A stretch of 64,000 bases of DNA, taken from contig NZ_JAAOIE010000002.1 in NCBI RefSeq assembly GCF_011326755.1, positions 682,001-746,000 on the forward strand. The letters are read 5' to 3'. Under the pieces are notes generated by a model, which worked only from the letters and a program-made list of their open reading frames with translations, was not told the DNA's origin and did not search any database. The DNA is from Cochlodiniinecator piscidefendens. Its GTDB lineage: Bacteria; Pseudomonadota; Alphaproteobacteria; Rhodobacterales; Rhodobacteraceae. The translations under genes and the position numbers were made by a program. Shown in pieces: positions 33,560 to 43,592 of the stretch. Within the stretch, counting starts at the first letter, position 1, and each line of letters begins with the position of its first letter.

Positions 33560-34588
33560 TTAACGGGTAACAACCCCGTATGCGACCACATCGCCATCGC
33601 TGAGAAGCACTTCCATCCATCTGTCGCTTTGTCCGAAATGACCATAAAGATGCAGAAAGCCGGTTGAGCGTTGTAAACCCGCCATCCGTGCATCAGGACA
33701 CGGCAGACCGCGCCGCGCCCGGCATGTGGCACGCCTTACGTTTTCATAGGCTTCGTCGACGACGGAATAAGGCACCGTTGATTGTGCCTGTGAATAGCGG
33801 ACAGCTTCATGCACGGCAGGTGAACCTAACAATGCAATTGCGCCTGTGACCCGGCGTGCGCAGCCATCTTCAAATCCTGTGATGTGAAAAACACGCGGCT
33901 CAAGTGATCCGGGGTTTGTATCAAACAACCGATATCCCCGACGCGCATCTGGGTAACGATCGACTTCTTGTCCCAATTCAGCCCCTCGTACAGCACACAC
34001 ACGCCCGACTGTGCCAAATTCCAGTCCTGCATTGGGCTCATCCATGGGGTTTGGCGCCATCGAAGCCCGAGGCGCAAAGAGTGCAGCCAATCCACGGCGT
34101 GGCGTTTCGACTTCAGCAGCGTCTTCTGCATCACTTGGCTCAGCGGGCTCTATTGAAAGCTCAGAGTCTTCGGTAGTTTCGGTTACAACTTCTTCTTGTA
34201 ACTCCGGCACATCGGGCTCGGTCACGGTTTCAGATTGCGCCTCGGCTTCTGTCTCTATGGCGATCGGCGCAGCGTTGCGACGAAAAAATCCAAACAACCC
34301 ACCGCGTCTGGCGGGCTCTTCAACGGCCTCGGATACATCCGCATTTTCTTCAGGAGTACTATCCTCAGTCTGTTCATTTTGCGGGACTGGTTGGTCTTGC
34401 TCTTCTTCGGCAACATCATCGCGGCCAAACAACCGACCAAAGAGCGAGGGCGGCTCTGTTTCCGAAGCTGCGAGTTCTGCGGTTGGCGCATCAACCTCCA
34501 CATCGGTTTCAGACAGTAGCGGCAAATCCGCGGCCCGGTTAAAACAACCCGACAGCAGCATTACAAAAACAAGCCCACGCAAGCGCAT
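33560..34588 (-). CDS. Predicted lipoprotein, function unknown
   Basis: 342 residues with a lipoprotein signal: MRLRGLVFVMLLSGCF, the lipobox cysteine at residue 15. Residues 18-180 are very acidic and low-complexity (glutamate, alanine, proline, threonine), with two RRGLFGFF/LFGRLFG-like basic-aromatic spots. The C-terminal 150 residues (FGTVGRVCAVRGAELGQEVDRY, GCARRVTGAIALLGSPAVHEAVRYS and FGQSDRWMEVLLSDGDVVAYG) look like a folded domain with four cysteines. No family recognised. The gene begins directly after the dnaE stop on the same strand, so it may be co-transcribed with dnaE. Probably envelope-associated. Confidence 0.7.
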   Translation of the reverse strand: MRLRGLVFVMLLSGCFNRAADLPLLSETDVEVDAPTAELAASETEPPSLFGRLFGRDDVAEEEQDQPVPQNEQTEDSTPEENADVSEAVEEPARRGGLFGFFRRNAAPIAIETEAEAQSETVTEPDVPELQEEVVTETTEDSELSIEPAEPSDAEDAAEVETPRRGLAALFAPRASMAPNPMDEPNAGLEFGTVGRVCAVRGAELGQEVDRYPDARRGYRLFDTNPGSLEPRVFHITGFEDGCARRVTGAIALLGSPAVHEAVRYSQAQSTVPYSVVDEAYENVRRATCRARRGLPCPDARMAGLQRSTGFLHLYGHFGQSDRWMEVLLSDGDVVAYGVVTR

Positions 34589-37500
34589 TTATATTTCCTC
34601 AACCATCACAACACCGCCAAGGCTTTTGATAGCTGACTTGACCTGAAGGTTAATGGGATAGTCGTTTTCCAACACCATTTCCACCTCTCCTGGTAAATCC
34701 TGATCCATTAGGCAAAAACGAACCGGTCCTTTTGATCGCGCATCGGATTGTTCCAAAACAAACGCCACCGCAGGAAAGGCTTCTGCGCTGTCAATGAAGA
34801 CCTTCAATCCCATAGAACCTGCATCCGCAACGATTGTATCAACGGGGGAAATAGAGCGCGCTAGCAATTTCAACTGATCGGATTCAACTGTGGCCTCTAC
34901 GGTCACAACAACATTGTTCCCCGTAACCAAATGATCCCTGCATTTTTCTAATGTGTCCGAAAAAATAGTAATCTCATATCCACCGGTCGGATCCGACAAC
35001 TGCGCAAAGGCAAAACGGTTGCCGCGCGCCGATTTACGTTCCTGACATCCGGCAATCGTACCAGCCAGCTTTGCGATCATTGCACCGCCTTTGGCACTGT
35101 TTTCCAACTCAGCCAACATAACGACTTTCTTACGCTTAAGCGCCGGAACATAATCATCCAACGGGTGGCCAGATAGATAAAAACCAACTGCCTTAAATTC
35201 CTCAGCCAACCGTTCTGCAGGCATCCAATCAGACACGGGTGACAGGCGCGGCTCTGGTAAATCATCCCCAGCTTCGCCAAAGAGCGACACCTGATTAGAC
35301 GCGCGCTGTTCATGAATGGCCGCAGAGTAACTAACCAATGCGTCAAGGCTTTCGAACACTTTACGGCGATTACGGTCGAGTTCGTCAAACCCGCCTGCCC
35401 GTGCCAGCATTTCCATAGGCCGTTTGCCAACGCGCTTCAGATCGACCCGACGTGCCATATCGAAAAGCGTGGCAAAAGGTTTATCGACACCATCAACTTT
35501 GCGCCCTTCTGTAACAAGACGCATCGCCTCAACGCCTACGTTTTTCAACGCGCCCAAGGCATAAACAACCCGCCCCTTAGAAACGCTAAACGTCGCCAAT
35601 GACCGATTTACGCAAGGTGGGATAATTTCAATACCCAAGCCATCGCGTTCAACAGGTTTGCGCACCTCATCGGAATAAACTGCCAATTTATCCGTCAAAT
35701 GGATATCGCAGTTCATCACACCCGCCATGAATTCGACGGGATGGTTCGCCTTTAGCCAAGCAGTTTGATAAGAGACAACGGCATAAGCCGCCGCGTGAGA
35801 TTTGTTGAAGCCGTAGTTCGCAAATTTTTCAAGAAGGTCGAAAACTTCAGAGGCTTTTTTCTTAGGAACGCCGTTTTCAGAGGCCCCCTTCTCAAATTTT
35901 GGACGCTCAGCATCCATCGCTTCTTTGATTTTTTTACCCATCGCACGGCGCAGCAAATCCGCGCCGCCAAGGCTGTATCCCGCCATAACCTGCGCGATCT
36001 GCATCACCTGTTCCTGATAAACAATAATGCCCTGCGTTTCGGCCAGAATATGGTCGATCAAAGGATGCACGGATTCAATTTCGCGCAACCCGTTTTTGAC
36101 TTCGCAATAGGTCGGGATATTTTCCATCGGACCCGGACGATAGAGCGCCACGAGCGCAACAATATCCTCAATGCAGGTTGGTTTCATGCGCTTAAGCGCA
36201 TCCATCATGCCCGTAGATTCCACCTGAAACACAGCAACCGTACGCGCATCGGAATACAGTTCGTAAGACAGCGGATCATCTAGCGGAATCGCGTTTATGT
36301 CCCCTTCGGCCCCTTTTGGCGGTGCGAACAATTCAACGCCATCCGGCGCGACATGAATTTCGCGCCCTGACGTGTGGATCAGATCCACCGCATTTTGAAT
36401 AACCGTCAGGGTTTTTAACCCCAAAAAGTCAAATTTAACGAGACCAGCCTGTTCAACCCATTTCATATTGAACTGAGTTGCCGGCATGTCAGAGCGCGGA
36501 TCTTGGTACAGTGGAACCAACGCATCCAGCGGACGATCCCCAATCACCACGCCAGCCGCGTGAGTTGATGCATTCCGCAACAGGCCCTCGACCTGTTGAC
36601 CGTAATTCAAAAGCCGCTCAACCACTTCTTCGTTGCGCGCTTCTTCACGCAAGCGGGGTTCATCTTTTAAGGCCTGGGCAATCGAAACAGGCTTCACGCC
36701 CTCGACCGGGATCAGTTTTGATAGACGATCAACCTGCCCATAGGGCATCTGCAAAACCCGCCCAATATCACGCACAGCCGCCTTTGACAGCAGCGCACCA
36801 AAAGTGATGATTTGCCCAACTTTATCGCGACCGTATTTCTCTTGCACATAACGGATTACCTCCTCGCGACGGTCCATACAAAAGTCGATATCAAAGTCAG
36901 GCATCGAAACCCGTTCTGGATTGAGGAACCGTTCAAACAGCAAACTATATCGCAACGGATCAAGGTCAGTGATCGTCAATGCATAGGCCACCAACGACCC
37001 AGCGCCAGACCCCCGTCCCGGCCCCACCGGGATACCCTGATCTTTGCCCCACATGATAAAGTCGGCAACAATCAGAAAGTAACCGGGGAACCCCATGCCT
37101 TCGATAATCCCGAGTTCAAAATCCAAACGTTCCTGATACTCGTCAAGCGAAACAGCATGTGGAATAACAGCCAAACGGTTTTGCAAACCTACGTTGGCCT
37201 GTCGGCGCAGTTCTTCGATTTCGTTATCCGCGAATTTCGGCAGGATAGGATCGCGGCGATAGGTTTGAAACGCGCAACGTCTAGCAATTTCGACGGTGTT
37301 TTCGATGGCTTCGGGTAAATCAGCAAACAAGGTAATCATCTCTTGCTGCGACTTAAAATAATGCTGCGCCGTTAACTTACGTCGATCATCTTGTTGGTCG
37401 ACATATGCCCCCTCAGAAATACAAATCAAAGCATCGTGGGCTTCGTACATGTCAGATTTCGGGAAATAGACGTCATTGGTGGCGACCAACGGCAAATCCA

Positions 37501-38107
37501 TTGCATAGGCCATTTCCACGAAACCACGTTCCGTGGCGCGTTCGGCTTCTGTACATTGACCACCCTCGCCCGGATGACGCTGCAGCTCAACATACAACCG
37601 ATCCTGAAACGCTGCCTTTAGACGATCCATCAAAGCCTGCGCTTTGGGCGTTTGGCCCGCCTGCAGCAATTTCCCAACAGGCCCTTCAGGTCCACCAGAC
37701 AGACAAATCAATCCATTTGCATGTTGCTCCAACTCGCCAAGCGTCACCTGCGGCAATTCCCCCCCTGCATCCACATAGAGGCAGGAGCTTAACTTCATGA
37801 GGTTTTCATAACCTACTTCAGTTTGCGCCAATAGAACAACCGGGGCCGGAAAGCGTGGCTTTTCGCCCGGCGCCGGCGGATCATACGCCAGATCAACCTG
37901 ACACCCTACAATCGGTTGAATTCCCGCATCGGATAATGTCACCGATGCCTCAAGCGCGACAAACATCGAATTTGTATCTGTTATCGCAACAGCAGGCATT
38001 TCAGCCGCTTCGCAAAGACCAGCCAATTTTTTAATCCGCATAGCCCCTTCGAGAAGGGAATATTCGGTGTGAACGCGCAGGTGAATGAATCGAGGATCAG
38101 TTGTCAT
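34589..38107 (-). CDS. dnaE: DNA polymerase III alpha subunit
   Basis: 1,172 residues from the ATG giving MTTDPRFIHLRVHTEYSLLEG. This is the replicative polymerase core of the DnaE1 type. The PHP domain starts it (HTEYSLLEGAMR), the palm contains GPGRGSGAGSLVAYAL and MPDFDIDFCMDRRE (three catalytic aspartates), then the HhH region EFMAGVMNCD and a C-terminal OB fold (KRKKVVMLAELENSAKGGAMIAKLAG). A GTG nine bases upstream is the alternative start. It is not an error-prone DnaE2: no imuA/imuB neighbours. A hairpin terminator of the upstream exported-protein gene lies 57 bases before it. Confidence 0.96.
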   Translation of the reverse strand: MTTDPRFIHLRVHTEYSLLEGAMRIKKLAGLCEAAEMPAVAITDTNSMFVALEASVTLSDAGIQPIVGCQVDLAYDPPAPGEKPRFPAPVVLLAQTEVGYENLMKLSSCLYVDAGGELPQVTLGELEQHANGLICLSGGPEGPVGKLLQAGQTPKAQALMDRLKAAFQDRLYVELQRHPGEGGQCTEAERATERGFVEMAYAMDLPLVATNDVYFPKSDMYEAHDALICISEGAYVDQQDDRRKLTAQHYFKSQQEMITLFADLPEAIENTVEIARRCAFQTYRRDPILPKFADNEIEELRRQANVGLQNRLAVIPHAVSLDEYQERLDFELGIIEGMGFPGYFLIVADFIMWGKDQGIPVGPGRGSGAGSLVAYALTITDLDPLRYSLLFERFLNPERVSMPDFDIDFCMDRREEVIRYVQEKYGRDKVGQIITFGALLSKAAVRDIGRVLQMPYGQVDRLSKLIPVEGVKPVSIAQALKDEPRLREEARNEEVVERLLNYGQQVEGLLRNASTHAAGVVIGDRPLDALVPLYQDPRSDMPATQFNMKWVEQAGLVKFDFLGLKTLTVIQNAVDLIHTSGREIHVAPDGVELFAPPKGAEGDINAIPLDDPLSYELYSDARTVAVFQVESTGMMDALKRMKPTCIEDIVALVALYRPGPMENIPTYCEVKNGLREIESVHPLIDHILAETQGIIVYQEQVMQIAQVMAGYSLGGADLLRRAMGKKIKEAMDAERPKFEKGASENGVPKKKASEVFDLLEKFANYGFNKSHAAAYAVVSYQTAWLKANHPVEFMAGVMNCDIHLTDKLAVYSDEVRKPVERDGLGIEIIPPCVNRSLATFSVSKGRVVYALGALKNVGVEAMRLVTEGRKVDGVDKPFATLFDMARRVDLKRVGKRPMEMLARAGGFDELDRNRRKVFESLDALVSYSAAIHEQRASNQVSLFGEAGDDLPEPRLSPVSDWMPAERLAEEFKAVGFYLSGHPLDDYVPALKRKKVVMLAELENSAKGGAMIAKLAGTIAGCQERKSARGNRFAFAQLSDPTGGYEITIFSDTLEKCRDHLVTGNNVVVTVEATVESDQLKLLARSISPVDTIVADAGSMGLKVFIDSAEAFPAVAFVLEQSDARSKGPVRFCLMDQDLPGEVEMVLENDYPINLQVKSAIKSLGGVVMVEEI

Positions 38108-38163
38108 GAGCGGCACAATATCTGCACCCTGCCAAAAGCGAAACCATTGTTAAGAGCACAAAC

Positions 38164-38191
38164 AAAAAACCCCGCCAAGTTAAGCGGGGTT
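38164..38191. terminator. Intrinsic terminator upstream of dnaE
   Basis: AAAACCCCGC pairs with GCGGGGTTTT across an eight-base loop. It ends the transcript of the exported-protein gene at 38213-38707 and can also act in the opposite direction. Confidence 0.85.
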
Positions 38192-38212
38192 TTGCAAAAT
38201 TTATCGACGGAT

Positions 38213-38707
38213 TTAACGCAACCACACCGATCCTTGTTGACACATTTGTCGACATTCGCTCGCGTCATGGCCTATATCTTCAAGGTTCATAATGCGCGCG
38301 GCGGCTGGCCCTGCAAAACGTGGATCATCACATTCGCCATTTCCAACCCAATTGGATTGATCATCTCCGAAATTAATGATCGCGCACTCCTGAGGGCTGG
38401 ATTCACCCGCGACCCGAGTTAGACGAATTGCGCCTAAGTTGTGTAACCAACGGCAATCGCTTGCATCATGCATCGTATTTTCCTGACTCGTGCTTGATGC
38501 TGTTCCCCACCCTGTAAATCGAGGGTCGTCGCACTCATGATCATTGGCAAATGCGCCCGCGTCATCACCGAAGTTTATACCAGACGGCGCATCTGTCGTT
38601 GCCGTAGCTGCGGGAACTTGTCCGCCCCCACCCTTCGTTTGTGCAACACCTGCTGTCGCAGAAAACACCATTGCCAAAGCAGTAATTGTAGTCAAAAATC
38701 GTTTCAT
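38213..38707 (-). CDS. Exported protein with two cysteine-rich INFGDD/CDDPRF repeats
   Basis: 164 residues. Start chosen at the ATG with AGGAGG six bases upstream. A signal peptide ends at ATAGVAQ (about residue 22). The mature part has two copies of a 50-residue unit: GINFGDDAGAFANDHECDDPRF...HDASDCRWLHNLG and IINFGDDQSNWVGNGECDDPRF...GHDASECRQMCQQG. Each has a CDDPRF and HDAS-C pattern, so disulfides in the periplasm are likely. Function unknown. Monocistronic, with its own terminator. I know the repeat as common in marine Rhodobacterales but cannot name a family. Confidence 0.72.
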   Translation of the reverse strand: MKRFLTTITALAMVFSATAGVAQTKGGGGQVPAATATTDAPSGINFGDDAGAFANDHECDDPRFTGWGTASSTSQENTMHDASDCRWLHNLGAIRLTRVAGESSPQECAIINFGDDQSNWVGNGECDDPRFAGPAAARIMNLEDIGHDASECRQMCQQGSVWLR

Positions 38708-38974
38708 AGGTACCTCCTGAACTTTGTCTGTGATGAAGCTACACAGCAAAGCGTGCAATGAAAACAATATTATAGACCAAATACCAAAACTCGGCTATCA
38801 ACCACTTTCTAAAAAAAGCTAAAAAACCTTTCGCATGAAACAAGAAAATCATACTTGCCAGAACATCTTTTTCGGGCTTTCCTATTTCCAACGTGAACAG
38901 CACACAGCTTTACGTCGCATCGGGCGTGTGCGCGGGGTCCATCCCCAAAAACAGACCGCGGCATTGGACGCATC

Positions 38975-40354
38975 ATGAAACAGATAGAGTTTCTCTTAAA
39001 TGGAAACCCCATCTGTGTGGAAAATCCCACGCCAGATTGTACATTGCTCGATTGGTTGCGCGAAACACGCAATTTAACCGGAACAAAAGAAGGCTGCAAC
39101 GAGGGCGACTGTGGCGCTTGTACGATTATGGTGACTGATCGCGATGGTACACGCGCGCTAAATTCATGCATCCTGTTTCTCCCGCAACTTCATGGGAAGG
39201 CCGTTCGCACGGTCGAAGGTTTAAGGGGCCCTGAGGGCGAAACTCACCCAGTACAAGACGCGATGGTAGCGCATCACGGATCACAATGCGGATTTTGCAC
39301 ACCCGGCTTCGTCATGTCCATGGCGACTGCACAGCACTGCGGTCAAGAAGCAGACGACGACACGCTTGCCGGAAACCTGTGCCGATGCACAGGATATGCA
39401 CCAATCATCCGCGCGGCCAAAGACGTTGGGCAAACACCTTCACCAGCATGGATGGCTGACGATCTCAGCCTTCTCCAACAAAACGCAATTGAAAGCGACA
39501 CCGTCGCGCGGCCAAAATCATCTGATGCTCTGGCCACTTGGTATGAAAAACACCCAACAGCGACCTTAATCGGTGGGGCAACCGATGTTGGCCTGTGGGT
39601 GACAAAACAGCTACGCGATTTAGGATCTATTGCGTTTCTAAACGGTGCGCTTGACCTCAAAGAAATTCATAAAACCGAAAACGGACTGCAAATCGGCGCA
39701 GCCGCAACGATGACCGACGTGTTAAACGCCGTAAAGCCACTCTATCCTTCTTTCGCAGAGATGTTGCGCCGCTTTGCCTCTTTGCAAATCCGCAATGCCG
39801 CCACGCTTGGCGGGAATATTGCAAACGGGTCGCCTATCGGTGACAGCCCACCTGCCTTAATCGCTTTGGGGGCTAGCTTACATTTGCGCAAAGGCCAAAC
39901 AAGACGCACGATTTTACTTGAGGATTTTTTCCTCGAATACGGCAAACAGGACCGCGCGCCTGGAGAGTTTGTCGAAGCTATCACCATCCCGCACCAACCC
40001 GATGCTTTGCGGTGCTACAAACTTTCAAAGCGGTTTGACCAAGATATTTCTGCCATCTGTGGTTGCTTTAGCATCCTAATCGCAGAGGGGCGTGTATCTG
40101 CGGCCCGTATTGCATTTGGTGGCATGGCTGGAACACCTTGTCGCGCAACCCACGTCGAAAACGCCCTATTGAATCAGCCATGGAATGCCGAAACAATTGC
40201 GACCGCCAAAGCAGCCTTTACCAAAGATTACACCCCTCTAAGTGATATGCGTGCCTCAGCTGAGTATCGGATAATGTCGGCCCAAAACATGCTGGAACGC
40301 TATTTTTCCGAAAGCATGGGCCTACCGACGGACATACATGAGGTGTCAGCATGA
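38975..40354 (+). CDS. xdhA: Xanthine dehydrogenase small subunit (FeS/FAD)
   Basis: 459 residues. The N-terminal 2Fe-2S domain shows CNEGDCGACT near residue 44, the second cluster GSQCGFCTPGF and NLCRCTGYAPI near 107-140. The FAD domain begins around residue 190 with IGGATDVGLWVTK and has LQIRNAATLGGNIANGSPIGDSPP. It passes electrons from the molybdenum site to NAD. It starts the purine operon; the stop overlaps the start of xdhB (ATGA). The promoter region upstream, about 200 bases, has no obvious conserved operator. Confidence 0.94.
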   Translation: MKQIEFLLNGNPICVENPTPDCTLLDWLRETRNLTGTKEGCNEGDCGACTIMVTDRDGTRALNSCILFLPQLHGKAVRTVEGLRGPEGETHPVQDAMVAHHGSQCGFCTPGFVMSMATAQHCGQEADDDTLAGNLCRCTGYAPIIRAAKDVGQTPSPAWMADDLSLLQQNAIESDTVARPKSSDALATWYEKHPTATLIGGATDVGLWVTKQLRDLGSIAFLNGALDLKEIHKTENGLQIGAAATMTDVLNAVKPLYPSFAEMLRRFASLQIRNAATLGGNIANGSPIGDSPPALIALGASLHLRKGQTRRTILLEDFFLEYGKQDRAPGEFVEAITIPHQPDALRCYKLSKRFDQDISAICGCFSILIAEGRVSAARIAFGGMAGTPCRATHVENALLNQPWNAETIATAKAAFTKDYTPLSDMRASAEYRIMSAQNMLERYFSESMGLPTDIHEVSA

Positions 40355-42651
40355 GCGTTGCAAAATCTTTACCGCACGACTCCGGTTCTTTGCATGTTTC
40401 GGGCGAAGCCCGGTATATCGACGACATACCTACACCGTCGGGCACGTTGCATTTGGCTTTTGGATTAAGCGAAATTGCCTGCGGAACAATCGACAGCTTG
40501 GACTTAGGTGCAGTTCGCAGTGCTGATGGTGTTGTTCTTGTCTGGTCTGCAGCGGATTTGTCGCCAATGCCGGATGCCTCCCCTTCGGTACATGACGAAC
40601 CTTTGCTTTCGACGGGTGAAGTCCATTACGTCGGGCAACCTATTTTTGTGGTTGCGGCCGATAGCCATCTCGCGGCGCGCAAAGCCGTACGCAAAGCTGA
40701 AATTACATATCGCAAAAAGCTATCTATTCAAACCGTAGAAGAGGCACTATCGGCTGATAGTCGGTTTGAAGACGGGCCGCGAATTTATTCTAAAGGGGAT
40801 GCAAAGCAGGCTCTAGACGATGCGCCCCATCGCCTTCAGGGTCAGATCGAAATGGGGGGGCAGGAACATTTTTACCTCGAAGGACAAGCCGCACTTTCGA
40901 TCCCCCAAGAAGGCGGTGAAGTAGTTGTACATTCATCAACCCAGCACCCTACCGAAATTCAACATAAGGTCGCACATGCCTTAAATATTCCTATGCATGG
41001 TGTGCGCGTCGAAACCCGGCGTATGGGCGGTGGATTTGGCGGTAAAGAAAGCCAAGGTAATGCGTTGGCGATTGCCACAGCGATGATTGCATCCGCAACT
41101 GGCAAGCCCTGTAAAATGCGTTACGACCGTGATGACGATATGATGATCACAGGCAAGCGCCACGATTTTCAGATCACCTATGACGTGGGCTTTGATGATA
41201 CCGGTCGCATTCAAGGGATCGACTTTATCCATTACACGCGTTGCGGTTGGGCCCAAGATTTATCCCTACCCGTCGCCGATCGCGCCATGTTGCATGCAGA
41301 CAACGCCTATCATCTGCCCAATGCCCGGATCGAAAGCCATCGGTTGAAAACCAATATTCAATCCGCAACAGCCTATCGTGGCTTTGGTGGACCGCAAGGG
41401 ATCATCGGGATTGAACGCGTGATTGATCATATCGCGACCCACCTCAAACGTGATCCTTTGTCTGTTCGTCGCGCCAATTTTTACACAGACTTTGACGAAA
41501 CAGAAGACGTTCAAACAACCCCATACCATCAGCCCATTACGGACTGTGTGATCAATTCCATTGTTGATGAACTTTGTGAAACATCTGATTACCGCACCCG
41601 CCGTCGCGCAATTCAATCCTGGAATGCCGAAAACCCAATCCTAAAACGCGGGATTGCGTTGACCCCAGTCAAATTTGGCATCAGCTTTACCTTAACACAC
41701 CTTAACCAAGCCGGCGCCTTGGTGCATGTGTATCAAGACGGATCAATCCACCTTAATCATGGCGGGACGGAAATGGGTCAGGGGCTTTTTCAAAAAGTGG
41801 CCCAAGTGGCCGCCAGCCGATTTGGCGTTGATATTGATCAGGTTAAAATCACGGCGACGGATACAGCCAAAGTTCCCAATACATCTGCAACCGCCGCCTC
41901 TTCGGGCAGTGATCTGAATGGCATGGCCGTGCAAAATGCATGTGATACGATCCGTGATCGCATCGCCGAATTTCTAGCCGAGAAACATAAAACTATTCCG
42001 TTCGATGTATTATTTGAAAACGGGAACGTCTTTGTCGCAGGAACGACTTACAGCTTTGCTGAGGCCGCTAAGCTTGCTTACGAAAACCGCGTTAGCCTGT
42101 CGGCAACTGGTTTTTACAAAACACCGGATATCAAATGGGACCGGATCAAAGGCGAAGGTCAGCCCTTTTTCTACTTCGCCTATGGTGCAGCCGTGTCAGA
42201 GGTGGTGATCGACACATTGACCGGCGAAAACCGGATATTGCGTACCGACATTTTGCACGATGCGGGTGCGTCTCTCAATCCTGCTTTGGATATTGGTCAA
42301 ATCGAAGGCGGCTTTGTCCAAGGGGCGGGCTGGCTCACGACCGAAGAGTTGGTCTGGGACAACCGCGGACAATTGCGCACACATGCGCCATCGACCTATA
42401 AAATTCCGGCCTGTTCAGACCGGCCCGATGTTTTCAACGTCGCGCTTTGGAAAGGCGAAAACCCGGCTGCAACAGTTTACCGATCAAAGGCCGTTGGCGA
42501 ACCCCCATTCGTACATGGAGCCTCTGTTTTGCTGGCGTTGTCTGATGCAATAGCAGCGGTTGGGAATGGTAACGAATACGTCGCCTTAGATGCCCCGGCC
42601 ACGGCAGAGACAATCTTGCATGCCGTCAACCGCCAGAAACAATCCGCATGA
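40351..42651 (+). CDS. xdhB: Xanthine dehydrogenase large (molybdopterin) subunit
   Basis: 766 residues. It binds the molybdenum cofactor and oxidises hypoxanthine to xanthine and urate. Motifs: GSLHVSGEARYIDDI at the N terminus, GQEHFYLEGQAAL near 170, RMGGGFGGKE near 225, TAYRGFGGPQG near 342, NHGGTEMGQGLFQKV near 466 and KAVGEPPFVHGAS near 718, which holds the active-site glutamate. Both neighbours overlap by ATGA. The arginine of the xanthine pocket is plausible but was not mapped. Confidence 0.94.
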   Translation: MSVAKSLPHDSGSLHVSGEARYIDDIPTPSGTLHLAFGLSEIACGTIDSLDLGAVRSADGVVLVWSAADLSPMPDASPSVHDEPLLSTGEVHYVGQPIFVVAADSHLAARKAVRKAEITYRKKLSIQTVEEALSADSRFEDGPRIYSKGDAKQALDDAPHRLQGQIEMGGQEHFYLEGQAALSIPQEGGEVVVHSSTQHPTEIQHKVAHALNIPMHGVRVETRRMGGGFGGKESQGNALAIATAMIASATGKPCKMRYDRDDDMMITGKRHDFQITYDVGFDDTGRIQGIDFIHYTRCGWAQDLSLPVADRAMLHADNAYHLPNARIESHRLKTNIQSATAYRGFGGPQGIIGIERVIDHIATHLKRDPLSVRRANFYTDFDETEDVQTTPYHQPITDCVINSIVDELCETSDYRTRRRAIQSWNAENPILKRGIALTPVKFGISFTLTHLNQAGALVHVYQDGSIHLNHGGTEMGQGLFQKVAQVAASRFGVDIDQVKITATDTAKVPNTSATAASSGSDLNGMAVQNACDTIRDRIAEFLAEKHKTIPFDVLFENGNVFVAGTTYSFAEAAKLAYENRVSLSATGFYKTPDIKWDRIKGEGQPFFYFAYGAAVSEVVIDTLTGENRILRTDILHDAGASLNPALDIGQIEGGFVQGAGWLTTEELVWDNRGQLRTHAPSTYKIPACSDRPDVFNVALWKGENPAATVYRSKAVGEPPFVHGASVLLALSDAIAAVGNGNEYVALDAPATAETILHAVNRQKQSA

Positions 42652-43592
42652 GCTTTGACCTCGAAAGTATACAACGCGCCGCAACAGTGCACGGAACGAT
42701 TGCCCGTATCCTGATTGTGGATGCCAAAGGATCTGTTCCCCGCAATCCCGGCACATCAATGTTGGTCTGGGAAAACGGCCAAAGCGGCACGATTGGTGGT
42801 GGAGCGTTGGAATATGATGCCGCCCGAAAAGCGCGTGCTTGCTTAACGGGAACGCAGAACTCTACCTTGACCACTGTGCCCTTAGGCCCTGCACTCGGGC
42901 AATGCTGTGGTGGCTCAGTTACGTTACTTACCGAAGTGTTCACTTCCATTAAATTGAAGAACCATTGCGAAATCGAAGGGTATTTTGCCCGCGCCATCGC
43001 CGCAGATGCCACACCCGAAATTCCAACTTTATTGAAACAGAAAGCACAGCACGGTCATCATGCACCAATCCTTACTCAAGGATGGCTGTCAGAGACAATG
43101 CAACATCCCAAAACGCCTGTTTGGATTTATGGTGCAGGGCATGTAGGGCGCGCGATCGCAAGGGTAATCAGCCCAATCCCCGGATTTTCTGTGACGCTCG
43201 TTGACATCAGTTCCGATAGAATGCCCGACAGTTTACCGGAGGGTACCACGCCCTTCTTGGCCACGGACCCGCCCCAAGCAGTCAGACATGCCCCACCGCA
43301 CGCGCATCATCTGGTCCTGACGCACGATCACGCATTGGATCTTAATCTTTGTCATCAGATATTAGGTCAGAGGTTTGAAAGCTTAGGTTTAATTGGCTCA
43401 GCCACCAAATGGGCACGTTTCCAAAAACGATTAGAAGCCTTGGGCCACAAAAAGCAAAAGATAAACAGGATCACCTGCCCAATCGGTAATCCTCACCTTG
43501 GAAAACATCCGCAGGAAATCGCGCTTGGTGTTGCGCATTCTCTACTTACAGAACAACGTTTCGGCCACCTAGCTGAGGAGATCGCATCATGA
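42648..43592 (+). CDS. xdhC: Xanthine dehydrogenase accessory protein XdhC
   Basis: 314 residues. XdhC inserts sulfurated molybdenum cofactor into xanthine dehydrogenase. The N-terminal segment RILIVDAKGSVPRNPGTSMLVW and GTIGGGALEYDAAR is the XdhC/CoxI signature, and the C-terminal Rossmann part has VWIYGAGHVGRAIARVI. Overlaps both xdhB and the ABC ATPase gene by four bases, which makes the enzyme and transporter one operon. Length normal. Confidence 0.92.
   Translation: MSFDLESIQRAATVHGTIARILIVDAKGSVPRNPGTSMLVWENGQSGTIGGGALEYDAARKARACLTGTQNSTLTTVPLGPALGQCCGGSVTLLTEVFTSIKLKNHCEIEGYFARAIAADATPEIPTLLKQKAQHGHHAPILTQGWLSETMQHPKTPVWIYGAGHVGRAIARVISPIPGFSVTLVDISSDRMPDSLPEGTTPFLATDPPQAVRHAPPHAHHLVLTHDHALDLNLCHQILGQRFESLGLIGSATKWARFQKRLEALGHKKQKINRITCPIGNPHLGKHPQEIALGVAHSLLTEQRFGHLAEEIAS

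Noticed and set aside
34011-34646. Long plus-strand open frame opposite the lipoprotein gene
   Set aside because: It is antisense to the acidic low-complexity lipoprotein; composition is serine-rich shadow with no ribosome site.
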